DNA from: Bog-756 sp963839925
Lineage (GTDB): Bacteria; Actinomycetota; Acidimicrobiia; Acidimicrobiales; RAAP-2
Assembly (NCBI GenBank): GCA_963839925.1
Contig: CAWIWV010000002.1
Location: forward strand, 372,001 to 436,000
Reading direction: 5' to 3'
DNA: 64,000 nucleotides
In this document: piece by piece, positions 17,517 through 25,443 of the stretch
How the letters are laid out: every line of letters starts with the position of its first letter
Position numbering within the stretch: the stretch's first letter is position 1
Made by a program: the position numbers and the translations under genes
The notes under the pieces: generated by a model
Databases searched by the model: none
What the model was told of the DNA's origin: nothing
What the model saw: only the letters and a program-made list of their open reading frames with translations

Positions 17517-18659
17517 TCATCCTGCACGCTGGGAGGATGCCGTCGAGGCATTGCCTTTCACCGAGCCTCCGTGGGCGGTCAGCACGGCGAGGGCCTGGTC
17601 GAGGGTGGAGACCGGATAGATCTTGAGTCCCGGCTTGTCCTTGCTCATCGCGTCGCGGTAGTTCTTTCCACTGGGCACCAGGAAGATCGAGGCTCCGGCG
17701 TTCTCGACCGCCACCGTCTTTTGGGCCGCACCGCCGATCTCGCCGACGTCGCCCTTCGCGTCGATGGTGCCGGTCGCCGCAACCGTGTGGCCCCCGGTGA
17801 GCGATCCCCCGTCCAGCGCGTCGATGACCCCGAGGGTCATGGCCAAGCCCGCGGACGGGCCGCCGATGTTCGTCACGTCGATCGTCACCGGAAACGGGTA
17901 CACGTACCTGATCTGGTCCTCGGATTCGATGCCCAGGTTGAACGTCGCCTTCTGTCCGTTTCCGAGATCGACCACGGTGCGCTTCAAGGTGAGCGCGACG
18001 GGTCCCGGACGGCCCGTGCCACCCTTGCGCACGGAGAGCGTCACCGTCTGGCCCGAGTGATAATGGGACAGCGTCTTGTCCAGGGCGACGGCGTTGGGCG
18101 TGTTGACGTTGTCGACAGCCGTCACCACATCCCCCACATTGAGCACCGGGTACGCGGGGGTGCCGGGGAAGGTGGCGAAGATGACCGCGCCCGACGGGAT
18201 CGCCGGAACCTTGTACCCGAGGTGGGTGAATGCCGCAGCCTTGGCGTAGGACTCGGCCTGGGACATCTCGAGATCTCCCTGGGCATCGAGCTGTGCGGCC
18301 GGGGTGCCTCCCGTCACCGAGTCCAGGGGGAGGAGATCGGTGTTCCCTTGCATCTCGTAGAAGAGGTAGTTGAGCGCGGTGACCCGGCCCAGCAGCACGT
18401 CGGTGAGCAGCACCGGATGCTTGACCGGACGTGCTTTGTCCTTGGGAACGGTGATGTACTGCTGCACCGACTGCGCCGTGCCGGGTTGGATGGCGTAGTA
18501 GTTGAGGTTGACCCGTGAGGAGATGGCAACCGCAGCGGCGAAGACGATGAGGACGATCCAAGGCCACCGCCGGCGCCTCCGGCGTTCTCCGGTTCCCGTC
18601 CCGGTTCCTGTGCCCTGGACTGGGCGGAGTGCTTCGAATACGTGGTTGTCCGCGGCCAT
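17517..18659 (-). CDS. YlbL-type membrane protease, PDZ plus Lon (S16) proteolytic domain
   Basis: The start is set at the ATG at 18659 (MAADNHVFEAL), giving 380 residues. The order is a basic cytoplasmic tail, one TM helix (WIVLIVFAAAVAISS, near residues 32-46), a PDZ domain (about residues 150-230; PAYPVLNVGDVVTAVDNV) and a Lon-type proteolytic domain. The catalytic Ser lies in GGPSAGLAMTLG and the catalytic Lys in GAAQKTVAVENAGA. The enzyme would cleave envelope proteins outside the membrane. It shares a strand and short spacing with the DivIVA gene, and faces a HEAT-repeat gene only 8 bp away. Confidence 0.87.
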   Translation of the reverse strand: MAADNHVFEALRPVQGTGTGTGTGERRRRRRWPWIVLIVFAAAVAISSRVNLNYYAIQPGTAQSVQQYITVPKDKARPVKHPVLLTDVLLGRVTALNYLFYEMQGNTDLLPLDSVTGGTPAAQLDAQGDLEMSQAESYAKAAAFTHLGYKVPAIPSGAVIFATFPGTPAYPVLNVGDVVTAVDNVNTPNAVALDKTLSHYHSGQTVTLSVRKGGTGRPGPVALTLKRTVVDLGNGQKATFNLGIESEDQIRYVYPFPVTIDVTNIGGPSAGLAMTLGVIDALDGGSLTGGHTVAATGTIDAKGDVGEIGGAAQKTVAVENAGASIFLVPSGKNYRDAMSKDKPGLKIYPVSTLDQALAVLTAHGGSVKGNASTASSQRAG

Positions 18660-18667
18660 AGTGTTGT

Positions 18668-19399
18668 GTGATCGCTTCTCTGCTTGGTGATCCGTCCGGA
18701 TCCGGTCACACCGGTGATCCTTCGGTTCAGCCTGCCACGGAACCAACTCCAGCCGGAGTCACCACGCCCGACACGTCGGCACCGGCCGATGTCACCGAGG
18801 CTGTCGGAGATGTCGCCGCACGCCGCCGTGCGGCCGCTCTCGCCGGCTTCGTCGGAGATTCTGCCGGCGCGCGCGCCGCGCTCATCGACGACGAGGCCTC
18901 GGTGCGAGTCACCGGACTCGGTGCGTTGGAGCGCCTCGGCATCCTCGGTGACGCGGACATCGTGGCCGCGCTCGACGACCGTGCCCCCGAGGTGCGGCGG
19001 CGGGGGTGCGAGCTTGCAGCACGGCGGCCGGCGGTCGAGATCGCACACGCGTTGGACGACACGGACCCGTCGGTGGTGGAGATGGCCGCGTGGGCACTCG
19101 GAGAGCGCGGCGAACGCTCCGCGGTGCCCACCCTCGCCGCACTGGCATCGGCAGACGGTGGCCACTCCGATCCGCTCTGTCGCGAGTCCGCGGTGGCCGC
19201 ACTCGGTGCCATCGGTGATCCGGCAGGATTGCATGCGGTGCTCGCCGCCTTGGACGACAAGCCGGCGATTCGCCGACGTGCCGCGCTCTCACTTGCCGCG
19301 TTCGACGGTCCCGAAGTCGACGCGGCACTCCGCCGGTGTCTCGAGGACCGCGACTGGCAGGTGCGTCAGGTCGCCGAGGACCTTCTCGCGCTGGAGTGA
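18668..19399 (+). CDS. HEAT-repeat protein
   Basis: This 243-residue protein is built of about five HEAT-like helix pairs after a Thr/Pro/Ser-rich N-terminal tail: ASVRVTGLGALERLGILG, PEVRRRGCELAARRPAV, PSVVEMAAWALGERGE, LCRESAVAALGAIGDPAG, and a final DWQVRQVAEDLLALE. Such arrays usually bind proteins or act as lyase-like adaptors; there is no catalytic motif. The GTG at 18668 leaves only 8 bp to the divergent protease gene, so the true start may be a later GTG, with the promoter inside this stretch. Confidence 0.65.
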   Translation: MIASLLGDPSGSGHTGDPSVQPATEPTPAGVTTPDTSAPADVTEAVGDVAARRRAAALAGFVGDSAGARAALIDDEASVRVTGLGALERLGILGDADIVAALDDRAPEVRRRGCELAARRPAVEIAHALDDTDPSVVEMAAWALGERGERSAVPTLAALASADGGHSDPLCRESAVAALGAIGDPAGLHAVLAALDDKPAIRRRAALSLAAFDGPEVDAALRRCLEDRDWQVRQVAEDLLALE

Positions 19400-19420
19400 G
19401 CCGGGAGGAACCGGGCCCGA

Positions 19421-20425
19421 TCAGGACTCGGCCGCGGCGAAGATCGGGCGGAGGCTGTCGAAAGAGTCGAGGCAGGTCCCCGCTCCGAGCACCACGCATT
19501 CGAGCGGGGTGCCGACCAGGTGAACCGGGACCTCGGTCTCGTCTGCCAGGCGATTGGCCAGGCCGCGAAGGAGCGCTCCCCCGCCGACGAGGTGGATCCC
19601 CTCGTAGATGATGTCCTGGGCCAACTCGGGGGGCGACTCGGACAGGCATCGGACCACGGTGTCGACGATGAGCTCGACCTGATCCGCGAGCGCGTACCGC
19701 ACCTCCTCGGGAGAGAGGACCACCGTCTTCGGCAGACCGGTCCGGACCTCGCGACCGCGCACCTCCGCTTTGACTTCGTCGACGTAGGGAAGCGCCGAGC
19801 CGATGGCCAGCTTCAACTCTTCACCGGTCCGTTCGCCGATGGCGACACCGTGTTCGTGACGGACGTAGTACTGGATCGCGGCGTCCATGTCGAAGCCGCC
19901 ACAACGGATCGTCTGCGACGCGACGACTCCTCCGAGCGAGATGACCGCGGTCTCGGTCGTGCCTCCTCCGACATCGACCACCATGTTCCCGACCGGTTCG
20001 TGGATGTCGAGTCCGGCGCCGATCGCCGCGGCCATCGGTTGTTCGATGAGGTGCGCGGCAGACGCACCCGCTCGACGGGCTGCTTCTTTCACCGCCCGAC
20101 GTTCGACCGAGGTGATCGCGGACGGTACGCAGATGAGCACCCGCGGCCGGCTCAGCTTGGTCACCCCGGCACGGCGCAGGAGGAGCCGGATCATCCGCTC
20201 GGTGATGTCGAAGTCGGTGATCGCCCCTTCACGCAGAGGCCGCACGGCGACGATGTACCCGGGAGTCCTCCCGATCATCCTCCAGGCCTCGTTGCCGACT
20301 GCAAGAACCTCGTGGGTCCGGGTGTTGAGGGCGATCACCGTCGGCTGGTTGAGCACGATGCCCTTCCCCCGGGCGTAGACGAGGGTGTTGGCCGTGCCGA
20401 GATCGATCGCCAGGTCACGCGCCAC
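19421..20425 (-). CDS. mreB: Rod shape-determining protein MreB
   Basis: This is a bacterial actin homologue that guides lateral cell-wall synthesis. I place the start at the GTG at 20425 (ARDLAIDLGTANTLVY), the usual N-terminus, giving 334 residues; an ORF extension to 20497 exists. Phosphate-1 (DLGTANT), phosphate-2 (MVVDVGGGTTETAVISLGG) and adenosine (LVGGGALLRGL) motifs are all present, as are ITDFDITERMIRLLLRRAG and LIEQPMAAAIGAGLDI. No mreC or mreD lies beside it. It converges with the HEAT gene and diverges from the HtrA-like gene. Confidence 0.9.
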   Translation of the reverse strand: MARDLAIDLGTANTLVYARGKGIVLNQPTVIALNTRTHEVLAVGNEAWRMIGRTPGYIVAVRPLREGAITDFDITERMIRLLLRRAGVTKLSRPRVLICVPSAITSVERRAVKEAARRAGASAAHLIEQPMAAAIGAGLDIHEPVGNMVVDVGGGTTETAVISLGGVVASQTIRCGGFDMDAAIQYYVRHEHGVAIGERTGEELKLAIGSALPYVDEVKAEVRGREVRTGLPKTVVLSPEEVRYALADQVELIVDTVVRCLSESPPELAQDIIYEGIHLVGGGALLRGLANRLADETEVPVHLVGTPLECVVLGAGTCLDSFDSLRPIFAAAES

Positions 20426-20510
20426 TCCGTCATCGTAGGGCCACCGCGCGGCCCCGAGGTCTTGGTGAGCCGACACCCGCCCAGCGGCTTCGCTCACTAA
20501 CCTCGCGGCC

Positions 20511-21875
20511 GTGGACGAGGAGGACGTTGCGGGGCAGGGCGCCGACGGCGTTGACGGGCCTGAGGGGATTCCCCCCGGCGAAATCCAGCGCGGATGGATC
20601 TCTCCGGACGACCGGCTGTGGCGCCATCCTTCCGAGGCCGGCCGCTCCTCCGCCCTCGGTGCAGGTGGTGCGGGGGGCTCGTCTCTCAGCTGGCCTCACG
20701 GTGCGGCCACCGCACCCGCCGCGACCCGCAGTCGCACCTCTCCCCGGGTGATCGGAGGAGCCACCGCCGTCTTCGTCGTGATGCTGGTGGCCACCGGCAT
20801 GGTCATTGCGGCCAACACGTCCAACCAGCCGTCGTCGAGCAAGTCGCTCATCTCGCACGTCGGGCCGCCCACGACCGACTCCGGGTTGACCGCCGGCGCG
20901 TCCCGCAGCTCGATCGCGGCCATGGTCGACTCGGTCCGCCCGTCGGTGGTGCTCCTGCGTGTCCACGGAGACGGCTGGACGCGCTCCACCACCGGCCTGG
21001 TGGCCGAAGCGGGCGGAATCATCGTGACCGCGTCGCAGGCGCTCGCTGCAGCCAAGTCGGTCACCGTCGTCGAGTCCGACGGGACACGCGAAGCCGCAGC
21101 AGTGCTCGGGGTCGACCGCGGATCCGGAGTGGCCGTGGTGAGGATAGAAGACGACCTTCCGGCGGCGAACTTCGACGACGCAGACCCCGGTGTCGGCACG
21201 ATCGCCGTCGCGGCAGGCATGCACTCCCTGCGCAAGGCGAACTCCCATCCGTCCTCCCTCGTCTACGCGGGCCGGGTTGCCTCCACCGGGCAGGCGCTCG
21301 ACCTCAACCCGCAGACGGCTGTGTTCTCTGCCACCGCAGTGCGCGCGCCGCTCACCTCTGACGACATCGGTTGCCCGCTCGTCGCACAGGACGGCCACGT
21401 CGTCGGGATGCTGACGATGCTGAAGGGGAAGGGTTCGTCCACCATGGGTGTCTTCCTTCCCGCGGAGCTCGTCTTCGGTGTGGCGTTCCAGCTCGTCGCG
21501 TCGGGCGAGATCGATCACGGGTGGTTCGGCATCGAGACGAGTAACGCGGCCGCGGCGTTCAGCCCGGGTGCGACGGTCGTCTCGTCGAAATCGGCGACAG
21601 ACGGACAGCTGGCGTCGACAACGGAGGGTGCGCTGGTGGACTCCGTCCAAGCAGACGGCCCGGCCCAGCTGGCAGGCCTCCTTCCCGGGGACGTGATCAC
21701 CGCGATCGACGGCCAGCAGGTCCATTCGTCGGCGGAGTTGTTCTCGCGGCTGTATGCCGATCCACCAGGGACCGAGCTGGCGGTCACCTTCGAGCGAGGT
21801 GGGACCGAAGCGACCACCACGGTCGCCCTCGAGGACAACGACAGCGATGTCTCTGGAGGCGACTCGTCGCCATAG
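20511..21875 (+). CDS. Membrane-anchored HtrA-like pseudoprotease with PDZ domain
   Basis: This 454-residue protein has a cytoplasmic tail with ISPDDRLWRHPSE, one TM helix (about residues 80-101), a trypsin-like HtrA domain (135-325) and a C-terminal PDZ domain (about 360-440; QLAGLLPGDVITAIDGQQV). The HtrA fold is recognisable, but all three catalytic positions are replaced: the His slot reads TASQAL (Gln176), the Asp slot GSGVAVV (Gly206) and the Ser slot DDIGCPLV (Ile286). It should be inactive as a protease and may bind peptides or regulate a true protease. It is followed 9 bp later by a zincin-like gene. Confidence 0.75.
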   Translation: MDEEDVAGQGADGVDGPEGIPPGEIQRGWISPDDRLWRHPSEAGRSSALGAGGAGGSSLSWPHGAATAPAATRSRTSPRVIGGATAVFVVMLVATGMVIAANTSNQPSSSKSLISHVGPPTTDSGLTAGASRSSIAAMVDSVRPSVVLLRVHGDGWTRSTTGLVAEAGGIIVTASQALAAAKSVTVVESDGTREAAAVLGVDRGSGVAVVRIEDDLPAANFDDADPGVGTIAVAAGMHSLRKANSHPSSLVYAGRVASTGQALDLNPQTAVFSATAVRAPLTSDDIGCPLVAQDGHVVGMLTMLKGKGSSTMGVFLPAELVFGVAFQLVASGEIDHGWFGIETSNAAAAFSPGATVVSSKSATDGQLASTTEGALVDSVQADGPAQLAGLLPGDVITAIDGQQVHSSAELFSRLYADPPGTELAVTFERGGTEATTTVALEDNDSDVSGGDSSP

Positions 21876-21884
21876 CATGGCGAG

Positions 21885-23156
21885 ATGGCACCGCCCGACA
21901 ACGGAGGACCGGTCAACCCGTTCCAATCGCTGCTCGGTGACCTCTTGAACATGCTCGGGACCAACGCCCCGAACCAGTGGGAGATGACCCGCTCCTTTGC
22001 GGTCAACGTTGCAAACGGTGGTCAGCCGGAGCCCAACGTCGAGCCCCTCCAACGGATCAAACTCGAGCAGCTCTCACGGGTGGCCGAGCTGAACGTGATC
22101 GAAGCCACCGGCCTGCCGGTGTCACCCGACGGACGCCGGCTGGTCTGTGTGCCGGTGGGTCGGAGCGACTGGACGTTGCGAGCACTCGACTCGTGGCACC
22201 CGATCCTCACCGCGATGGCACCCGCCCCCGGGGCGGCTCCCACCCCACCTTCCGACGACCAGGTGCGACCGGACCTCATCGAGGGAGGGGGCGACCTTGC
22301 CGGACTCAGCGGCCTGCTCGGACAGTGGGCGACGGCGATCGGTCCGATGTTCTTCGGGCTGCAGGTCGGCTCGGTGGTGGGCCACCTCTCCCACCGGGCG
22401 CTCGGGCAGTATCCGCTGGCGATTCCGTGGGCGCCCTCGGACGAGCTTCTGTTGGTCACGTCCAACATCGCCTCGTTCGCCGAGGACTGGAGTCTTCCCG
22501 AGGAAGAAGCGCTGGTCTGGATCTGCGCCCGCGAGATGGCTTCCAACTCGGTGTTGAGCCGACCGTCGCTCAGGGAACGCCTGGAGGAATTGCTGCTCGC
22601 CGCGGCCGAGTCCTCCGCATCGGCTCAACAGAACCTCACCGGCATGCTCCAAGGACTCGGCGGTCCCCAGGGGGTTGAAGGAAGCGACGACACTCCGGGC
22701 ACGGACCTCGAAGGGCTGCAGCGGATGTTCGACGACCCCGAGGCGCTACTCGGTGAGCTGTTGACTCCCGAGTCGCGCCGCACCTCTGATCAACTGACCG
22801 GACTCGCAGTGGTCATCGACGCGTATGCCGACCACATCGCCGATCTGGTCGGGCAGAAGTTGGTCGGCTCTCACTCGCAACTTCGGGAAGCGTGGTATCG
22901 GCGTCGGACCGAGCGTGGGAAAGGTGAGGAGGCGGCTGGTGCGCTCTTCGGTCTCGACCTGGATCAAGCACAAGTGGACCGGGGTCGGGCGTTCGTCAGT
23001 GGTGTCGTCGAGCGGGCAGGCGAAGAGGGACTGGCGATGCTCTGGTCATCGGTCGACCACCTCCCGACACCATCGGAGGTCGACGCCCCCGGGTTGTGGT
23101 TGGCCCGGATCAATCTGCCGGAAGTCGATCAACCCCCGGGAAGAGACTCCGACTGA
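21885..23156 (+). CDS. DUF2342 zincin-like protein lacking the zinc motif
   Basis: This 423-residue protein aligns by eye with the actinobacterial DUF2342 (zincin_2) family. It has a helical N-terminal half (FFGLQVGSVVGHLSHRALGQYPLAIPW), a family-typical helix that should contain HExxH, and a C-terminal helical bundle with LFGLDLDQAQVDRGRAFVSGV. The expected WxxxHExxH reads WICAREMAS (residues 212-220). The first His is therefore Arg and the second Ser; only the Glu remains. It is probably catalytically dead. It lies 9 bp after the pseudo-HtrA gene, so two non-catalytic relatives are coexpressed. Confidence 0.72.
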   Translation: MAPPDNGGPVNPFQSLLGDLLNMLGTNAPNQWEMTRSFAVNVANGGQPEPNVEPLQRIKLEQLSRVAELNVIEATGLPVSPDGRRLVCVPVGRSDWTLRALDSWHPILTAMAPAPGAAPTPPSDDQVRPDLIEGGGDLAGLSGLLGQWATAIGPMFFGLQVGSVVGHLSHRALGQYPLAIPWAPSDELLLVTSNIASFAEDWSLPEEEALVWICAREMASNSVLSRPSLRERLEELLLAAAESSASAQQNLTGMLQGLGGPQGVEGSDDTPGTDLEGLQRMFDDPEALLGELLTPESRRTSDQLTGLAVVIDAYADHIADLVGQKLVGSHSQLREAWYRRRTERGKGEEAAGALFGLDLDQAQVDRGRAFVSGVVERAGEEGLAMLWSSVDHLPTPSEVDAPGLWLARINLPEVDQPPGRDSD

Positions 23157-23157
23157 G

Positions 23158-23487
23158 CTACTCAGCCGGAACGGTGGCGCCTTCGCCGGTGTCCGTCTCC
23201 TCCTCGGGCACGCCGAGGTCCCACTCGAGGAGGAGGTTCTCCCGTTCGGCGTCGCGGATGACCCGCTCGCGGTTGCGCCGGTACTGGGGATCGTGGGGCG
23301 GAAGGAGCACCAGGCGGGCGAGGGTGCGGCGCCGGAACTCCTCGATCAGCGCCGCGTCGCCGTAGTCGGAACGGACCTCCCAGTGGGGTGCGACCGGACC
23401 GAGGTACACGACCCGGACGTGACCGACCGGGGGCAGTGGCTCTCCGCCCTCCTCCGGCAGGATCTCTTCGTCGGTGACCGGGGTCAT
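23158..23487 (-). CDS. Conserved hypothetical acidic protein
   Basis: I start this gene at the ATG at 23487, which has a good AGGAGGA ribosome site about 9 bases upstream, giving 109 residues. An acidic N-terminus (TDEEILPEEGGEP) is followed by a region that looks folded: VRVVYLGPVAPHWEV, then RTLARLVLLPPHDPQYRRN and a Glu/Arg-rich helix. No motif is recognised. It ends 1 bp from the convergent DUF2342 gene. Confidence 0.55.
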   Translation of the reverse strand: MTPVTDEEILPEEGGEPLPPVGHVRVVYLGPVAPHWEVRSDYGDAALIEEFRRRTLARLVLLPPHDPQYRRNRERVIRDAERENLLLEWDLGVPEEETDTGEGATVPAE

Positions 23488-23753
23488 GGGTGTGCGCTTC
23501 CTCCTGATCTGGCGTCCGGGTTGGGGCAGATGGCATCCTATCCGGGTCATCGGGGGCGGCCGATCTGATGGCTCCACGCCGGATTTCATAAGAAGGTGCT
23601 GGTTCCCGATAAGAATTTTGTGAGGATTCCATCAATATCGGCTCATTTCGTAGGCGCGGACGGGCCGAGGCGCGAAACTGACAGCGAAACGAAGTTGCGG
23701 CGTGGAGGCCGGCTCGCAGAGCCGAGCAGCTCCTCGAGTCGTCTGGAGGGATC

Positions 23754-23996
23754 ATGGACACGGAGTGGATGAGCGAAGGGAAGTGCAAGGACCTCGCTCC
23801 TCAGATCTTCTTTCCGAGTGACGGTGTCGGCGTGCAAGCGGCGCAACGCATCTGCGCCGAGTGCCCGGTGGCAGAAGCATGCCTCGAGTACGCCCTCGAC
23901 GAGCGGGTCGAGCACGGCGTGTGGGGAGGCAAGTCCGAGCGCGAACGCCGTCGGCTGCTCCGTCGCCGCCGGGTCAACCAGGTCGTCTCCGTCTGA
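23754..23996 (+). CDS. WhiB-family iron-sulfur transcription factor
   Basis: This 80-residue protein has the four cluster-binding Cys of the family: one at residue 11 (GKCKD), a CxxC at 34 and 37 (CAECPV), and one at 43 (ACLEYAL). The GVWGG turn and the basic C-terminal segment SERERRRLLRRRR, which contacts DNA or sigma factor, follow. It has an N-terminal FFPSDGVGV, as in WhiB1/WhiB2-like members. It is autonomous, with about 160 bp of gene-free DNA upstream that must carry its promoter. WhiB proteins are specific to actinobacteria and their phages. Confidence 0.92.
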   Translation: MDTEWMSEGKCKDLAPQIFFPSDGVGVQAAQRICAECPVAEACLEYALDERVEHGVWGGKSERERRRLLRRRRVNQVVSV

Positions 23997-24042
23997 CCCG
24001 CAACGCTGTTCGATCGCCTGAGGCGGGATCGAACCAACCGGG

Positions 24043-24927
24043 GTGATCGGGGAACGGGCACCGATCGAATGCGTCGTCAACGTCAGTGAAGGGCGCGACG
24101 CCGGACTGATCGCCTCGCTGCGCCAAGCCGGCGGGACGTCGCTTCTCGATGTCCACACCGATCCGGACCACCATCGTTCGGTCTTCACGCTCGGGGGGTC
24201 TGTCGAAGCAGTAGAGGACGCGGTGCGGCGCATCGCGTCCGTCGCGGTCGCACGCATCGACATCGGGTCACATGCCGGTGTGCATCCCCGGATCGGCGCG
24301 CTGGACGTCGTTCCCTTCGTCCCTCTTCCGGCCGCTGCTCCGTCGGCTCACCAGTGGTCCGAGGTGCTCGGTGCCCGCGACCGGTTCGCGCAGTGGGCGG
24401 GTGACGAGTTGGCGTTGCCCTGCTTCCTCTACGGTCCGGAGCGTTCGCTTCCCGAGGTGCGCAGGACCGCATTCGTTTCGCTGGCGCCCGACACCGGGCC
24501 CGGCAAACCCCACCCGACCGCCGGCGCGACGGCCGTCGGGTGCCGGCCGGTCCTCGTCGCCTACAACGTCTGGATCGCCGCTGATGGATCGAGGGACGAA
24601 CCCGGGCCGGCCCACGCCCTGGCTGTGGCCCGCTCACTGGCCACCGACCTGCGGAGCCCGACGGTCCGGACTCTGGGGTTCCCCATCGAAGACGGCGCCC
24701 AGGTCAGCTTCAACCTGATCGATCCCGCATCCGCTTCGATCGTCGGTGTCTACGAAGCGGTAGCCGCCGGTGCCGAGGCGAACGGTTGCTCGGTCACCAG
24801 AGCGGAGCTGGTGGGGCTCGTCCCCACCAGTGTCCTGTTGGCGGTGCCCCGGCATCGCTGGCCGGAGCTCGACCTCACCGACGACCGAACCATCGAGGGG
24901 CGGATCGACGCGGCAGAACAGCGCTAA
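24043..24927 (+). CDS. ftcD: Glutamate formimidoyltransferase
   Basis: This single-domain enzyme transfers a formimino group from N-formiminoglutamate to tetrahydrofolate in histidine breakdown. The 294-residue product shows the family's ECVVNVSEGRD opening, HTDPDHHRSVFTLGG, HAGVHPRIGALDVVPFVPL, and the late QVSFNLIDP. The cyclodeaminase domain of the fused version is absent. No other histidine-degradation gene lies nearby, so the folate-metabolism context (metF, folD, purH, purN 14 kb away) may matter. The GTG at 24043 is used; spacing to the upstream whiB is 46 bp. Confidence 0.85.
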   Translation: MIGERAPIECVVNVSEGRDAGLIASLRQAGGTSLLDVHTDPDHHRSVFTLGGSVEAVEDAVRRIASVAVARIDIGSHAGVHPRIGALDVVPFVPLPAAAPSAHQWSEVLGARDRFAQWAGDELALPCFLYGPERSLPEVRRTAFVSLAPDTGPGKPHPTAGATAVGCRPVLVAYNVWIAADGSRDEPGPAHALAVARSLATDLRSPTVRTLGFPIEDGAQVSFNLIDPASASIVGVYEAVAAGAEANGCSVTRAELVGLVPTSVLLAVPRHRWPELDLTDDRTIEGRIDAAEQR

Positions 24928-24967
24928 GCCTGCTGATCAAGCCTGGTGAAGCGGCCCTTTCGGGCGG

Positions 24968-24989
24968 TGCGCGCCCGATCGGGCGCGCA
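24968..24989. terminator. Perfect 22-bp palindrome between convergent genes
   Basis: The arms TGCGCGCCCGA and TCGGGCGCGCA form an uninterrupted palindrome in the 68-bp gap between the convergent ftcD and whiB genes. It could be a bidirectional hairpin terminator, though the T-tract is missing. Confidence 0.45.
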
Positions 24990-24995
24990 GACGGC

Positions 24996-25274
24996 TCAGG
25001 AAGCGCTCATCGCACGCCGCTGCATGGCCCGCTGGCGGCGGAGGCGGCGGCGCTCACGCTCGGACAGTCCGCCCCAGATTCCGAACTTCTCCCCGTTGGC
25101 GAGCGCATACTCCAGGCAGTCCTCGCGAACGACACAGCCCCGGCAGACCTCCTTGGCCTCGCGGGTGGACGCGCCCCGCTCCGGAAAGAACAGATCAGGG
25201 TCGACCCCCATGCAGTTCGCCCTGGTCTGCCAGCTGCGCTGTTGGGGTCCGTACATCAATGACACCATGTCCAT
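24996..25274 (-). CDS. WhiB-family transcription factor
   Basis: The start is set at the ATG at 25274 because GGAGGGAGA lies just upstream, giving 92 residues. The four Cys are in place: ANCMG, then CRGC and CLEYAL, followed by FGIWGG and SERERRRLRRQRAMQRR. It resembles the WhiB2/WhmD-like group (FFPERGASTREAKEVCRGC) more than the first whiB. Two whiB genes within 1.3 kb, flanking ftcD on opposite strands, is notable. WhiB2-type proteins control septation genes; the role here is inferred. Confidence 0.92.
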   Translation of the reverse strand: MDMVSLMYGPQQRSWQTRANCMGVDPDLFFPERGASTREAKEVCRGCVVREDCLEYALANGEKFGIWGGLSERERRRLRRQRAMQRRAMSAS

Positions 25275-25321
25275 TGACAGGTCTCCCTCCCACTCATCCA
25301 CACGGTTTTTCGTCAAACCGC

Positions 25322-25350
25322 ATAGCACGGATGTAATTACAGATATGTCA
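25322..25350 (-). promoter_or_regulatory. Candidate promoter for whiB with inner palindrome
   Basis: On the minus strand a TGACAT box and a TGCTAT box are 17 bp apart, about 50 bp before the whiB start. A perfect 10-bp palindrome, TGTAATTACA (25332-25341), lies between them and could be an operator. Judged by eye only. Confidence 0.35.
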
Positions 25351-25422
25351 TCTTTCACTATCGGACAGGGAAACGCAAGGGAAAACTGACGATCGAGGGG
25401 TGGTGCTGGGTTTTGCGGGTGG

Positions 25423-25440
25423 CGGCGCCGGTCGGCGCCG
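25423..25440 (-). terminator. GC-rich hairpin downstream of the VWA gene
   Basis: The perfect stem CGGCGCC / GGCGCCG with a four-base loop lies 3 bp past the stop of the VWA gene. It fits a terminator position, but no U-tract follows. Confidence 0.4.
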
Positions 25441-25443
25441 GGG

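Noticed and set aside
16419..18518. 699-residue plus-strand open frame opposite the DivIVA and YlbL genes
   Set aside because: It is antisense to two recognised genes, is Arg/Pro/Ser-rich with no domain, and is the normal shadow of GC-rich third-position bias.
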